A DNA stretch of 46,928 nt from Clostridia bacterium (GTDB lineage: Bacteria; Bacillota; Clostridia; RGIG7378). The notes under the pieces were generated by a model, which was given only the letters and a program-made list of their open reading frames with translations, had not been told where the DNA came from and did no database searches. Location: NCBI GenBank assembly GCA_017559445.1, contig JAFYSJ010000033.1:1-46928 (forward strand), written 5' to 3'. Shown piece after piece: positions 26,246 to 35,139 of this stretch (its first letter is position 1; every line of letters begins with the position of its first letter). A program made the translations under genes and the position numbers.

Positions 26246-26644
26246 ATGATCAATACAGTCTCTCTCAAACGAGGTAGTGATATTGTCAAAGCATTTAGAC
26301 ACGGCAAGTTTAAGGCTGGCCGTTATTTGACAGTATACGTAAGACGCAACCGCCTGTCTTATAATAGACTTGCGGTTAGTCAAGTTAAGCATTTTGGTAA
26401 TAGTGTTGAGAGAAATAGGGCGAAGCGTCTCAGCAGGGAAAACTACTCACAACTCGAACCAGGGCTCATTACCGGCATTGATTTGGTAATTGTAGCCCGC
26501 GCCTGCAACCCTAAGCCTGACTACTATATGGTCAATTCTGAACTCAAGTATCTACTTAACAAGCTAGAGCTATTTAAAAAGGAAAGTACAAGTGAAGAAA
26601 TTATTCCTTTGGATGATAAGGTTTTACCAGAAGCATCTGTCTAA
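26246..26644 (+). CDS. rnpA: Ribonuclease P protein component
   Basis: The small basic protein that assists the RNase P RNA in maturing tRNA 5' ends. [21 protein letters not shown] contains the conserved RNR box region. The 132-residue protein has a C-terminal extension (about residues 105-132, acidic) beyond the core fold. Its last 53 bases overlap the start of yidD, a common arrangement. Confidence 0.95.
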   Translation: MINTVSLKRGSDIVKAFRHGKFKAGRYLTVYVRRNRLSYNRLAVSQVKHFGNSVERNRAKRLSRENYSQLEPGLITGIDLVIVARACNPKPDYYMVNSELKYLLNKLELFKKESTSEEIIPLDDKVLPEASV

Positions 26645-26804
26645 ATTAAAGGGATACCCCACGTGCAGATTCGTTCCCACGTGTTCTCAGTACGCATATG
26701 AAGCAATCCAAAAGCATGGAGCCCTCAAAGGGGGCTTTCTAGCATTATGGAGACTTTTGCGATGCAATCCTTTTTGTAAGGGTGGATACGATCCAGTTCC
26801 ATAG
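26592..26804 (+). CDS. yidD: Membrane protein insertion efficiency factor YidD
   Basis: A 70-residue protein of the YidD family: [14 protein letters not shown], then the conserved-Cys core [15 protein letters not shown], then [15 protein letters not shown]. It is a peripheral inner-membrane factor that helps YidC and Sec insert proteins. It lies between rnpA and yidC as in many genomes. Confidence 0.95.
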   Translation: MKKLFLWMIRFYQKHLSKLKGYPTCRFVPTCSQYAYEAIQKHGALKGGFLALWRLLRCNPFCKGGYDPVP

Positions 26805-26833
26805 TCTATTGAGCAACATAACAGGAGATAAAT

Positions 26834-27811
26834 ATGTTTGATTTTATCATTAAGCCAATTGGCTCTTTTTTCCTGTGGATGTATAACACAATTGCCTTCC
26901 AGAATTACGGATTGGCAATTGTTTATTTCACAGTAATCGTTCAGCTGTTGATGATTCCTCTTACAATCAAGAGATGTAAGTCTACTATCTTGATGCAGAA
27001 GATTAATCCTCAGTTGCAGCACATTCAGAAGAAGTATGCTAATGATCAGAAGAGAATGCAGGAAGAGCAGCAGAAGCTCTACGATAGCATTGGTTACAAC
27101 CCAATGAGTGGTTGCGGACCTTTGTTTATTCAGCTTCCTGTAATTATGATTCTCTGGCAGGTTATTGGTAGTCCACTTAAGTATGTATTTAACTGGTCTA
27201 CAGGTGCTTTGGAGAAGGCTTGCACATTGATTTCTGGTGCAGTAGAGGGCTTAGAGTTAACAACTAAGACAGCTTACTATCAAATCACAATTATGCTTCA
27301 TAAGGATGCACTTCCAGCAGAGTTCTTCACAGAGTTCGGTATTGAGAACAACTTGTTTAACATGGATTTGTTCGGCATGAACCTTGGTAGAATTCCTGAT
27401 TGGCATCCAGACGTTGTATTTGGTCCTCAGTGGAAGATTTACCTTCCTTTGTTCATTTTGGCAATTGCTTCCGCAGCATTGTCTTTCTTCATGAACAAGA
27501 TCAACATGAAGTCTACTCAGGGCCAGCAGGCAGAGGGACAGAACCAGGCTATGAATGGTTGCATGTCTATTTACTTGCCCCTTATTTCATTGCTTTTGGC
27601 ATTTAAGTTCCCCGTAGGTTTGTCTATTTACTGGATGACATCTACAGTTGTGTCCACAGGTTTGCAGCTTGTTCTTATGAAGTACGCAAAGGCAGAGGAT
27701 GCAAAGGCAGAAATTGCTCGTCAGCAGGAGCTTGAGCTTAAGAAGCAGATTATTGAGGAACAGAACCGCGCTAAGCAGGAAGAGAGTTCCCAGGAGGAAA
27801 AGAATGACTAA
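26834..27811 (+). CDS. yidC: Membrane protein insertase YidC/SpoIIIJ
   Basis: A 325-residue Oxa1-family insertase with five membrane segments. It has the hydrophilic cytosolic loop QKINPQLQHIQKKYANDQKR and the conserved NP-SGCGPLFIQLPVIMILW stretch. The N-terminus lacks a lipobox, so it is the short form without a lipoprotein signal that is common in Clostridia. The highly charged Gln/Glu/Lys tail is likely to contact the ribosome. The stop overlaps the jag start by eight bases. Confidence 0.95.
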   Translation: MFDFIIKPIGSFFLWMYNTIAFQNYGLAIVYFTVIVQLLMIPLTIKRCKSTILMQKINPQLQHIQKKYANDQKRMQEEQQKLYDSIGYNPMSGCGPLFIQLPVIMILWQVIGSPLKYVFNWSTGALEKACTLISGAVEGLELTTKTAYYQITIMLHKDALPAEFFTEFGIENNLFNMDLFGMNLGRIPDWHPDVVFGPQWKIYLPLFILAIASAALSFFMNKINMKSTQGQQAEGQNQAMNGCMSIYLPLISLLLAFKFPVGLSIYWMTSTVVSTGLQLVLMKYAKAEDAKAEIARQQELELKKQIIEEQNRAKQEESSQEEKND

Positions 27812-28520
27812 GTCAGTTGAGACATTTGGTAAGACAATCGAGGAGGCACTTCAGGAGGCTCTTAACCTTTTGGGTGTAGATCGCGATCAGGTAGATTACG
27901 TTGTTTTGGAGGAGCCTTCTAAGGGTCTTTTCGGCAAGATTAAGAATGCACGTATCCGCGTAACTCTTTTGGATAAGGAGACACCTGATGCAGTTGAGGC
28001 AGTAGTTGCTGAGTCTGAGGTTGTTGAGACAGTTGCAGAGGCAGCTGTTGAAGTAGAAGAAGATGAGTTCCTTGAGGAAGAGGAGCTTGCTTGCGAGTAT
28101 ATCCTTTCAGTATGCGAGGCAATGGGCCTTGAGGTTGAGCTCGTAACAGAGGTTAGCGATAACACAATTAGCATTGAGGTACAGGGTGAGGATCTCGGAC
28201 TTCTCATTGGTAGAAGAGGCGAGACACTTGATTCTTTGCAGTACTTGGTAGGTCTCATTGTTAACAAGAACAGAGACAAGTACTATAAGGTAAGCATTGA
28301 TGCAGAGAACTACAGAGCTAAGAGAGAGGCTGCTCTCGTTCGTCTGGCTAAGAGAACTGCAGATAAGGTTGCAAAGTACAGAAGACCAATCACTCTTGAC
28401 CCTATGAATCCTAATGAGCGTCGTATTGTTCACTCCGCTTTGCAGGGTTACAGAGGTGTTGAGACATACAGTGTAGGAGAAGATCCTAACAGAAAGGTAG
28501 TTATTAGACCTGTAAGATAA
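27804..28520 (+). CDS. jag: RNA-binding protein Jag (KhpB), Jag-N, KH and R3H domains
   Basis: A 238-residue protein: Jag-N domain (1-50; ETFGKTIEEALQEAL, GLFG), an acidic linker of Glu/Val repeats (about 58-95), a KH domain with LLIGRRGETLDSLQYL, and a C-terminal R3H domain with PNERRIVHSAL. KhpB pairs with KhpA to bind RNA and affects cell elongation. I start at ATG 27804 because GGAGG lies just before it and the longer frame is not family-like. It overlaps yidC and shares one base with mnmE. Confidence 0.94.
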   Translation: MTKSVETFGKTIEEALQEALNLLGVDRDQVDYVVLEEPSKGLFGKIKNARIRVTLLDKETPDAVEAVVAESEVVETVAEAAVEVEEDEFLEEEELACEYILSVCEAMGLEVELVTEVSDNTISIEVQGEDLGLLIGRRGETLDSLQYLVGLIVNKNRDKYYKVSIDAENYRAKREAALVRLAKRTADKVAKYRRPITLDPMNPNERRIVHSALQGYRGVETYSVGEDPNRKVVIRPVR

Positions 28521-29917
28521 TGCATAACACTACAATTGCGGCGATTGCTACATCGCTGGGAACAAGTGGAATAAGTATAATCAAACTAAGCGGTTGCGAG
28601 GCTTTTGCTATTTGCGACCGCCTTTTTGTTTGCCCAGGGGGATTTTTGTCAAAAGCTCCCAATACAATTACATATGGTAAGATTGTTGACCCTGCTACAG
28701 GCGAGACTGTGGACAAGGTTTTGGTTAGCAAAATGCAGGCTCCCAGAACTTACACAGGAGAAGACGTGGTTGAGATTAACTGCCACGGAGGTATGTTGGT
28801 AACTAGACGAGTTTTGCAACTTGTTTTGAACGCAGGTGCTTTGCCAGCAGAGCCAGGAGAGTTTACCAAGAGAGCATTTATGAATAACAAAATGGATCTT
28901 TTGGAAGCAGAGGCCACCATGGATTTGATTGGCGCAAAGGCTGACAAGGCAGCAAAGGTTGCTATTCAGCAGATGGAAGGTGCTCTTTCCAAGGAACTTG
29001 GCCAGTTGGCAGATAGCTTAGCTAATGTATGTGCTAAGATTGACCTTTCTACAGATTTCGACGAACTGGATTCCTTTGATTATGGTCCACAGAACGTGGC
29101 TAGAGAATTGGGGCCAGTTAGAGAAGGTCTTAAGAGATTGGCAGGCACATTTGATTCTGGTCGCAAGATTAGAGATGGTTTGTTGGTAGTTATTTGTGGT
29201 AGACCAAACGCTGGTAAATCCTCTTTGCTTAACAGAATGCTTGGCGAGGAGAGAGCCATCGTTACAGATATTCCAGGTACGACTCGCGATACAGTTGAAG
29301 AGGCAATTAGCCTTGGCGGATACATGGTGAGATTTGTAGATACTGCAGGTCTTAGACAGGGGGATAGTCTTGATCCAGTTGAAAAGATTGGTATCGACAG
29401 AGCATATGCCAAGATGGAGTCCGCAGATATGATTATATACATGATCGACATGTGTGGTGACTTGGATAAGCAGGTACAAGAGGCTCAGGAAATGTGTCAA
29501 AAGTATGGTGAAAATACTCCCATGGTGATTGTTGCAAACAAGGTGGACATGTGTGGCGAGGAAGAGGCCATTAAGCTTTTGAACAATATTCAGGGAGCCC
29601 AGCTTACATCTATTACACTTAGTGCTTTGAACGGTCTGGGTTTAGATAAGCTTCAGGATGTTATCCTTAAGCAGTGTGCCACAGAAGATGATCTTATGGG
29701 TCAGGGTATTTTGGTTAATGAAAGACAAAAGCAGCTAGTTCAGAGGGCAATTGCTCATTTGGACAGGGCAGTTATTGCAGGAAATGCTGGAATTCCTCTG
29801 GATGTTCTGTATACTGAGATAAGTAGCGGAGTTCAGGCTCTTAACGAATTGACAGGTAGATATATCGACATGGAAGCTATCGATAAAATGTTTAGCTCAT
29901 ATTGTGTAGGTAAGTAA
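28520..29917 (+). CDS. mnmE: tRNA modification GTPase MnmE
   Basis: With MnmG it installs the (carboxymethyl)aminomethyl group on wobble uridine 34 of several tRNAs. The N-terminal part binds tetrahydrofolate. The G domain has GRPNAGKSSLLN, the TTRDT switch, DTAGLR and NKVD. The C-terminus ends in CVGK with the functional cysteine. The 465-residue protein is complete. Its ATG overlaps the jag stop (TAATG). Confidence 0.97.
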   Translation: MHNTTIAAIATSLGTSGISIIKLSGCEAFAICDRLFVCPGGFLSKAPNTITYGKIVDPATGETVDKVLVSKMQAPRTYTGEDVVEINCHGGMLVTRRVLQLVLNAGALPAEPGEFTKRAFMNNKMDLLEAEATMDLIGAKADKAAKVAIQQMEGALSKELGQLADSLANVCAKIDLSTDFDELDSFDYGPQNVARELGPVREGLKRLAGTFDSGRKIRDGLLVVICGRPNAGKSSLLNRMLGEERAIVTDIPGTTRDTVEEAISLGGYMVRFVDTAGLRQGDSLDPVEKIGIDRAYAKMESADMIIYMIDMCGDLDKQVQEAQEMCQKYGENTPMVIVANKVDMCGEEEAIKLLNNIQGAQLTSITLSALNGLGLDKLQDVILKQCATEDDLMGQGILVNERQKQLVQRAIAHLDRAVIAGNAGIPLDVLYTEISSGVQALNELTGRYIDMEAIDKMFSSYCVGK

Positions 29918-29921
29918 AAAG

Positions 29922-31796
29922 ATGGAATATAGTGCAGGAAAAGTAGACGTAATAGTAGTAGGTGCAGGTCACGCAGGATGCGAGGCTGCTTTGGCTGCGG
30001 CTCGAATGGGCTGTCAGACTATTTTGTTTACCATTAACATGGATGCAGTGGCTAACCTTCCTTGTAACCCTAGTATTGGTGGTACAGGTAAGGGACATCT
30101 CGTTAGAGAAGTAGACGCTTTGGGCGGTGAAATGGGTAAGGCAGCAGATGCTAATATGATCCAGATTCGCATGCTCAATAGAGGTAAGGGTCCAGCTGTA
30201 TTTTCCTTGAGAGCACAGATTGACCGTCGTCGTTATCAAGAGCACATGAAGCAGGTTGTGGAGCAGACACCTAACCTCCTTTTGAGACAGGGTGAGATTA
30301 TCGACCTTCGTAGGACAGAGGACGGAGAGGCTTGGGAGTGTGTAACACCAACAGGTGGCGTATACACAGCTAAGGCAGTTGTTCTTACAACAGGCACATA
30401 TTTGGCAGGTTCCATTATTGTGGGTGAGTACAAGCAGACATCTGGTCCAGATGGTATTCATGCAGCCATTGGTCTGTCCGACGCCATGCGCAAGCTTGGT
30501 ATTACCTTGTTTAGATTCAAAACAGGTACTCCATGTAGAGTTAGTCGTCGCAGCGTGGATTTTTCTAAGATGGAAATTCAAGAGGGCGAGGATGTGGAGC
30601 CATTTTCCTACGAAAGCAAAGGCGTTACTAACAGCGCAAGTTGCTATTTGACTTGGACAAACGAAAATACACACAACATTATTAGAGAAAATATTGGTAG
30701 AAGTCCACTTTATTCAGGCAAGATTTCTGGTATTGGACCTCGTTATTGCCCATCCATCGAGGATAAGGTAATGAGATTCCCAGACAGATTGCGCCATCAG
30801 GTGTTCATCGAGCCCCTTGGCATGAATACAGAGGAAATGTACGTACAGGGCATGAGCTCTTCTTTGCCAGAAGAGGTTCAGCTACAGATGCTTAGGTCCA
30901 TTGAAGGTCTGGAAAATGTAGAGGTAATGCGTACAGGCTACGCCATTGAGTACGATTGCATCGATTCCTTGCAGCTTAGATCTACTTTGGAGTTCAAAAA
31001 GCACAAGGGATTATTCTCTGCAGGACAGATTAACGGTTCCTCTGGTTATGAGGAGGCTGCAGCACAGGGTATCGTAGCTGGTATTAACGCAGCTCTTCAG
31101 GTTCAGGGTAGAGAGCCCATGACTGTGGACCGTTCCGAGGGATATATTGGTGTTCTCATCGACGATTTGGTTACAACAGGCGCAGATGAGCCATATAGAA
31201 TCATGACATCTCGCTCCGAGTATAGACTTTTGTTGAGACAGGACAATGCAGACGCACGATTGACTCCCAAGGGCCGTGAGGCAGGTCTTATTTCAGATGA
31301 GAGATGGAACGCCTTTTTGGAAAAGCAGGAACTTATCCAGCAGGAAATGGATAGACTGGAGGCTGCTCACCTTGGTACAGGAGCAAAATTCCAGGAATTC
31401 TTTGACGAAAGAGGCACGGCTAGACCACAAAATGGTACAACTTTGGCAAATCTTTTGAGAAGACCTGAGCTCACATACAAGGATATTGAGGTTTTCGACA
31501 AGAAGCGACCTGACCTTCCCCAGAATGTACAGAACGAAGTTGAGATTCGCGTAAAGTACAGCGGTTATATCAAGAATCAGCAGGAGCAGGTTGAAGCTTT
31601 TAAGAAGAATCAGCAGATTAGACTGCCAGAGGATATGGACTACATCAACATGTCAGGCCTTTCTAAGGAAGGTGCAACTAAGTTGGACAAGATTAGACCA
31701 GAAACTTTGGAACAGGCAAATAGAATCACAGGCGTTCGTCCAGCAGATATTTCAGTTTTGTTGATCGAATTGGCCAGAAGAAAGGGACAGAAATGA
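29922..31796 (+). CDS. mnmG: tRNA uridine 5-carboxymethylaminomethyl modification enzyme MnmG
   Basis: The FAD-dependent partner of MnmE. GAGHAGCEAALAAARMG is the FAD-binding motif. NPSIGGTGKGHLVREVDALGG and the second signature GQINGSSGYEEAAAQG are family-specific. The helical C-terminal domain (DYINMSGLSKEGATKL) that contacts tRNA and MnmE is present. It has 624 residues and lies four bases after mnmE. Confidence 0.97.
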   Translation: MEYSAGKVDVIVVGAGHAGCEAALAAARMGCQTILFTINMDAVANLPCNPSIGGTGKGHLVREVDALGGEMGKAADANMIQIRMLNRGKGPAVFSLRAQIDRRRYQEHMKQVVEQTPNLLLRQGEIIDLRRTEDGEAWECVTPTGGVYTAKAVVLTTGTYLAGSIIVGEYKQTSGPDGIHAAIGLSDAMRKLGITLFRFKTGTPCRVSRRSVDFSKMEIQEGEDVEPFSYESKGVTNSASCYLTWTNENTHNIIRENIGRSPLYSGKISGIGPRYCPSIEDKVMRFPDRLRHQVFIEPLGMNTEEMYVQGMSSSLPEEVQLQMLRSIEGLENVEVMRTGYAIEYDCIDSLQLRSTLEFKKHKGLFSAGQINGSSGYEEAAAQGIVAGINAALQVQGREPMTVDRSEGYIGVLIDDLVTTGADEPYRIMTSRSEYRLLLRQDNADARLTPKGREAGLISDERWNAFLEKQELIQQEMDRLEAAHLGTGAKFQEFFDERGTARPQNGTTLANLLRRPELTYKDIEVFDKKRPDLPQNVQNEVEIRVKYSGYIKNQQEQVEAFKKNQQIRLPEDMDYINMSGLSKEGATKLDKIRPETLEQANRITGVRPADISVLLIELARRKGQK

Positions 31797-32524
31797 TAGA
31801 GAAAATCATAAGATATTGTCAGATAAATGGCATAACTGTTAGCCAGGAACAGGCACAGTTGCTTAACCAGTACATGACATATATGTTGGAGTACAACACT
31901 CACACAAATTTGACTGCCATTACTGATCCTGACCAGTTTGTTATGAAGCACTTCGTAGATTCATTGGCTTTGCTTGAGGAAATCGGCGAGATTAAGGCTG
32001 GTATGACATTAATCGACATTGGCAGTGGCGCAGGACTTCCGGGTATTCCACTTTCCATTATGTTGCCAGAGCTCCAGGTTACAATGGTTGAGGCAACAAA
32101 CAAGAAGGTTACATTTATTAACAGTGCGGTGGAGAAGCTGGGACTCACTAACGCAAAGGCAGTTTGGGGCAGAGCAGAGGAACTCAGCGGTCCTGGTAAG
32201 CCAATGAGAGAGGCATACGATATTTCTGTAGGTCGTGCAGTTGCTTCCTTGCCAGTTATGGTTGAGTATTGCTCTCCATTTACAAAGGTTGGAGGTAGAA
32301 TGCTTGCCATGAAGGGCCCCAAGACTGACATGGAACCACCATACGAAAAGGCAGCTAAGGCACTTAACTTGAAGCAACTTTCCTTTAAGGAAATCGAACT
32401 TAAGTGGGAGGACCCACAGCAGGATACAATTTGTCGACAGATTTATTCCTTCCGCAAGGTAGAAAAGTTATCGTCAAAATATCCTCGTAAAACTGGAAAA
32501 GCTGTAAAAGAACCCATCTGTTAA
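31793..32524 (+). CDS. rsmG: 16S rRNA (guanine-527 N7)-methyltransferase
   Basis: A Rossmann-fold methyltransferase acting on G527 of 16S rRNA; loss gives low-level streptomycin resistance in other bacteria. The SAM-binding motif is IDIGSGAGLPGIPL, with GRAVASLPVMVEY downstream. It has 243 residues and overlaps mnmG by four bases (ATGA). Its last codons lie within the stem of the following terminator. Confidence 0.96.
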   Translation: MIEKIIRYCQINGITVSQEQAQLLNQYMTYMLEYNTHTNLTAITDPDQFVMKHFVDSLALLEEIGEIKAGMTLIDIGSGAGLPGIPLSIMLPELQVTMVEATNKKVTFINSAVEKLGLTNAKAVWGRAEELSGPGKPMREAYDISVGRAVASLPVMVEYCSPFTKVGGRMLAMKGPKTDMEPPYEKAAKALNLKQLSFKEIELKWEDPQQDTICRQIYSFRKVEKLSSKYPRKTGKAVKEPIC

Positions 32525-32542
32525 CAAGATGGGTTTTATTTT
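32511..32542 (+). terminator. Terminator after rsmG
   Basis: AACCCATCT (32511-32519) pairs with AGATGGGTT (32527-32535), followed by TTATTTT. The rsmG stop is in the loop. It ends the rpmH-to-rsmG run. Confidence 0.88.
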
Positions 32543-32635
32543 GCGCAAAAACTTGAGATTTTATGGATTTTCTGGTCGAAATGTTTTTGTTTACACCAAG
32601 AGGCGATGAAAGTAAAACTAGCCTTGGAGGTGCCA

Positions 32636-33244
32636 ATGGAAATAATCGAGTATGTAGCAATTGAAAAAATCCTTTTGCCGGAAAATAGAATGAGAGAAAA
32701 GATTCCTCACAACGGAATCAGGGAACTTGGTCAGTCTATTATGGCTGTTGGTATGTTGAACCCATTGGTTTTGAGGCCTGGAAAAGAAGGGACTTTTGTC
32801 TTGGTGTGCGGAAATAGGCGACTTAGGGCAGCAAAGGAAGTGGGATTAACTCGAGTGCCTGCAATTGTTATCCCAATGGATGATATAAGGGCAGAGGAAT
32901 TTGCGTTGGTAGAAAACACTTTACGAGAGCCTTTGACAGACGGAGACTTGGTTAGAGCATATTCAAGAAGACAAGGTCGCGATGATAAAGTCGCTTTTTG
33001 TCGCGCGCTAGGTTGGCATATTAGTAAAATTAGTGACATATGTGCCAAGATTCAGGTGCGAGAAGAGAACACGGAATGCGGAAGGCACGTGCAGATAAAG
33101 GGTGCCACAGATATTCGACTAGTGGATAATACTGTTCAAAGGGCTGTGGATTTAATCCAGAAATCTTCCCTCGGGGCAACAATGCTTAGAGAAGAGGATG
33201 AACAACAAGTTTCATACACAATAAGGGTGAAAAAACCTGTGTAG
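32636..33244 (+). CDS. Short ParB/Noc-like nuclease-domain protein
   Basis: The gene sits where Bacillus carries noc, just after rsmG. Residues about 3-100 are a ParB N-terminal domain with GNRRLRAAKEVG (usually GERR-RAA) and ENTLREPLTDGDLVRAY (usually EN-QRE-L-P-E). A helix-turn-helix follows at about 110-140 (VAFCRALGWHISKISDI). I start at ATG 32636 because GGAGG lies five bases upstream. At 202 residues it is about 80 shorter than Noc and lacks a clear C-terminal dimer domain. The N-terminal membrane-binding helix of Noc is also absent. It may be a reduced nucleoid-occlusion protein. Confidence 0.7.
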   Translation: MEIIEYVAIEKILLPENRMREKIPHNGIRELGQSIMAVGMLNPLVLRPGKEGTFVLVCGNRRLRAAKEVGLTRVPAIVIPMDDIRAEEFALVENTLREPLTDGDLVRAYSRRQGRDDKVAFCRALGWHISKISDICAKIQVREENTECGRHVQIKGATDIRLVDNTVQRAVDLIQKSSLGATMLREEDEQQVSYTIRVKKPV

Positions 33245-33289
33245 CCTAAGGACTCTTTGTGGTAAGATAGACGGGATTGGAGGATTACC

Positions 33290-34435
33290 ATGTCAGAGAA
33301 GTTATATTATAGAGATAGTCATATTAAGGATTTTTCAGCCACAGTTCTTGACTGCGTAGAGGCAGAGGGAGCTTGGCTTGTGGAACTTGACCGCACAGCA
33401 TTTTTCCCAGAGGGTGGCGGACAGTATTCAGATACAGGAGTTATTGATGGCGTGTCGGTTTCTGACGTACAGGAGGAAGGCGACACAATTTGGCATAAAG
33501 TGGCAGAGCCCATTGAGGTGGGTACAATTGTGGAGTGTTCCATTAATTGGCCAGAGAGATTTGAGAAAATGCAGTGTCACACAGGCGAGCACATTATTTC
33601 TGGTATTGTGCATGCTTTGTATGGTTATGACAACGTAGGTTTCCACCTGGGTGAGGACTATGTGACTTTGGATTTCGACGGTCCACTTACTCGCGAGCAG
33701 CTAGATAAGGTGGAGGATATTGCATGCGCAGTAATTGCATCTAACGTGCCAGTGGAGACAAGCTTCCCAGAGCCGGCAGAGTTGGCCATGATGGAGTACC
33801 GCAGCAAGTTGGATTTGACAGAAAATGTGCGAATTGTTTCCATTCCTGGAGTGGATGTTTGCGCATGTTGTGCACCTCATGTTGCATATACAGGTGAAGT
33901 TGGAATGTTAAAGCTTTTGGACTGTGTTAAGCATAAAAAGGGTGTTCGAATTTTCATGACAGCTGGATTTAGATTGCTCCGCGACTATCGTATGAGATAT
34001 ACACAGACAGCACAGGTTTCATCCATGTTGGCAGTGCCACAGGCTGGAATTGTGGAAGGTGTTGAGCGACTTCAGAAGGAATGTGCTGATTTGTCCTACC
34101 AGCTTAAGGGAGTAAAGATTGAAAAGGCCATGGCTGAGCTGGAAAAGGTTCAGAAGGATGGCGAAAACATGGTTATGTTTGTGGATAACTGGGATTACGA
34201 TGTAATGGTGCCAGTTGCAGACAAGGGTAAGACCATGACTCAGGGCATTTTTGCATTGTTCTCTGCCACAGGTGAGGGACAGTACAGATATGTAATTGCT
34301 TCCGAAACAGTGGATTTGAGAGCTAAGACAAGGGAGATCAACCAGGCCATTAACGGCAAGGGTGGAGGAAGCTCCAATTTGATCCAGGGAAAAGCATGTG
34401 GAGAAGAAGAGGCACTGCGAGCAGTGTTCCACTAG
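33290..34435 (+). CDS. Alanyl-tRNA editing protein, AlaX-L type with DHHA1 domain
   Basis: A free-standing editing protein that hydrolyses mischarged Ser- or Gly-tRNA(Ala). The FPEGGGQYSDTG motif opens the alanyl-tRNA synthetase-like domain. The zinc ligands are in CHTGEHI and VCACCAPHV. A coiled linker (about 240-285) and a C-terminal DHHA1 domain ending in KGGGSSNLIQGKA complete the long form (381 residues). GGAGG precedes the ATG. The last codons contain a CACTGC/GCAGTG hairpin, and the mini-hairpin array begins right after the stop. Confidence 0.9.
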   Translation: MSEKLYYRDSHIKDFSATVLDCVEAEGAWLVELDRTAFFPEGGGQYSDTGVIDGVSVSDVQEEGDTIWHKVAEPIEVGTIVECSINWPERFEKMQCHTGEHIISGIVHALYGYDNVGFHLGEDYVTLDFDGPLTREQLDKVEDIACAVIASNVPVETSFPEPAELAMMEYRSKLDLTENVRIVSIPGVDVCACCAPHVAYTGEVGMLKLLDCVKHKKGVRIFMTAGFRLLRDYRMRYTQTAQVSSMLAVPQAGIVEGVERLQKECADLSYQLKGVKIEKAMAELEKVQKDGENMVMFVDNWDYDVMVPVADKGKTMTQGIFALFSATGEGQYRYVIASETVDLRAKTREINQAINGKGGGSSNLIQGKACGEEEALRAVFH

Positions 34436-34440
34436 GCGAG

Positions 34441-34733
34441 TAGGCCACGAGCAAAGCTCGTTAGTGAGCCGCTACGCTAGTGAGCCGCACCGTTGGTGCT
34501 AGTGATCCGCAAGCAGAGCTTGCTAGTATACGCTCGTTTCACTCGCTAGTGAACCGCGCTATCGCGCTAGTAACCGCAACTGCGTTGCTAGTGAGCCGCC
34601 TTCGGCTAGTAGGCCGCTGCGCTAGTATCCGCTCGTTTCACTCGCTAGTGAACCGCTGCGCTAGTAGCCGCAACTGCGTTGCTAGTGTGCCGCACCGTTG
34701 GTGCTAGTGATCCGCTACGCTAGTGAGCCGCGA
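34441..34733 (+). repeat. Array of 14 TAGT-centred repeats alternating with mini-hairpins
   Basis: Fourteen copies of GCTAGTgA-CCGC-like sequence have TAGT starting at 34462, 34478, 34500, 34524, 34547, 34568, 34589, 34607, 34623, 34646, 34662, 34683, 34705 and 34721. Spacing varies from 16 to 24 bases because a different short insert lies in each interval. Most inserts plus the flanking GC form a hairpin with a three-base loop, for example GCACC-GTT-GGTGC, GCAAC-TGC-GTTGC and GCAAGC-AGA-GCTTGC. Several inserts occur twice (ACCGTTGGT, AACTGCGTT, TCGTTTCACTCG, TACG, TGCG). It lies between convergent genes; the last unit encodes the tail of the YolD-like protein. Confidence 0.85.
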
Positions 34734-35139
34734 TATGGCCTAGTTCTATTTTTACCACATAATCCAAGCCTATTTCAGTGGTGTCGGACAACACCAGTAG
34801 GCGATGGAAACAATCGATCTTTTTAACACAGGAGGTGCTTGTAACATAGCGACCTCCTTCTTTATGCCTATCGGGCACAAAGTAAGTAATAGTAACAACT
34901 GGATTTTTGTCCAGTATGGAATTCAATGTCTGCAATTGATGGTTCAATTCAACCAGTTGGTCTTCGTTTAGCACAATCTGCGTATCTGTTAAGCGACCAG
35001 CCTCTGCCACCTGCTCGTCGTATCCAACTAATGCAGAGAAAGGTGCAAACTGTGCAGCCCTTGCAGACATGGACATGGGAGGATGTTTGGTAGACTGGTG
35101 GTGTGGCATATTGATAATATCGTCGTAAGGTGTCTTCAT
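34720..35139 (-). CDS. YolD-like protein
   Basis: A 139-residue protein with the YolD core DDIINMPHHQSTKHPPMSMSARAAQFAPFSALVGYD (spread over residues 5-42; MS--RAAQF-PF-AL-GYD is the diagnostic pattern). YolD proteins accompany UvrX/DinB-type Y-family polymerases on plasmids and phages and are thought to act like UmuD. Its ATG overlaps the stop of the polymerase gene by four bases. The final six residues (GHIAAH) are encoded by the last unit of the mini-hairpin array, so the repeat has probably replaced the original end. Confidence 0.88.
   Translation of the reverse strand: MKTPYDDIINMPHHQSTKHPPMSMSARAAQFAPFSALVGYDEQVAEAGRLTDTQIVLNEDQLVELNHQLQTLNSILDKNPVVTITYFVPDRHKEGGRYVTSTSCVKKIDCFHRLLVLSDTTEIGLDYVVKIELGHIAAH

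Noticed and set aside
34480-34707. 75-codon open frame through the mini-hairpin array
   Set aside because: It is made wholly of repeat units with no ribosome binding site.
34441-34733. CRISPR array or integron cassette sites
   Set aside because: Repeats are too short (about 12 bases), spacers are 4-12 bases and themselves palindromic and reused, and no cas or integrase gene is near.
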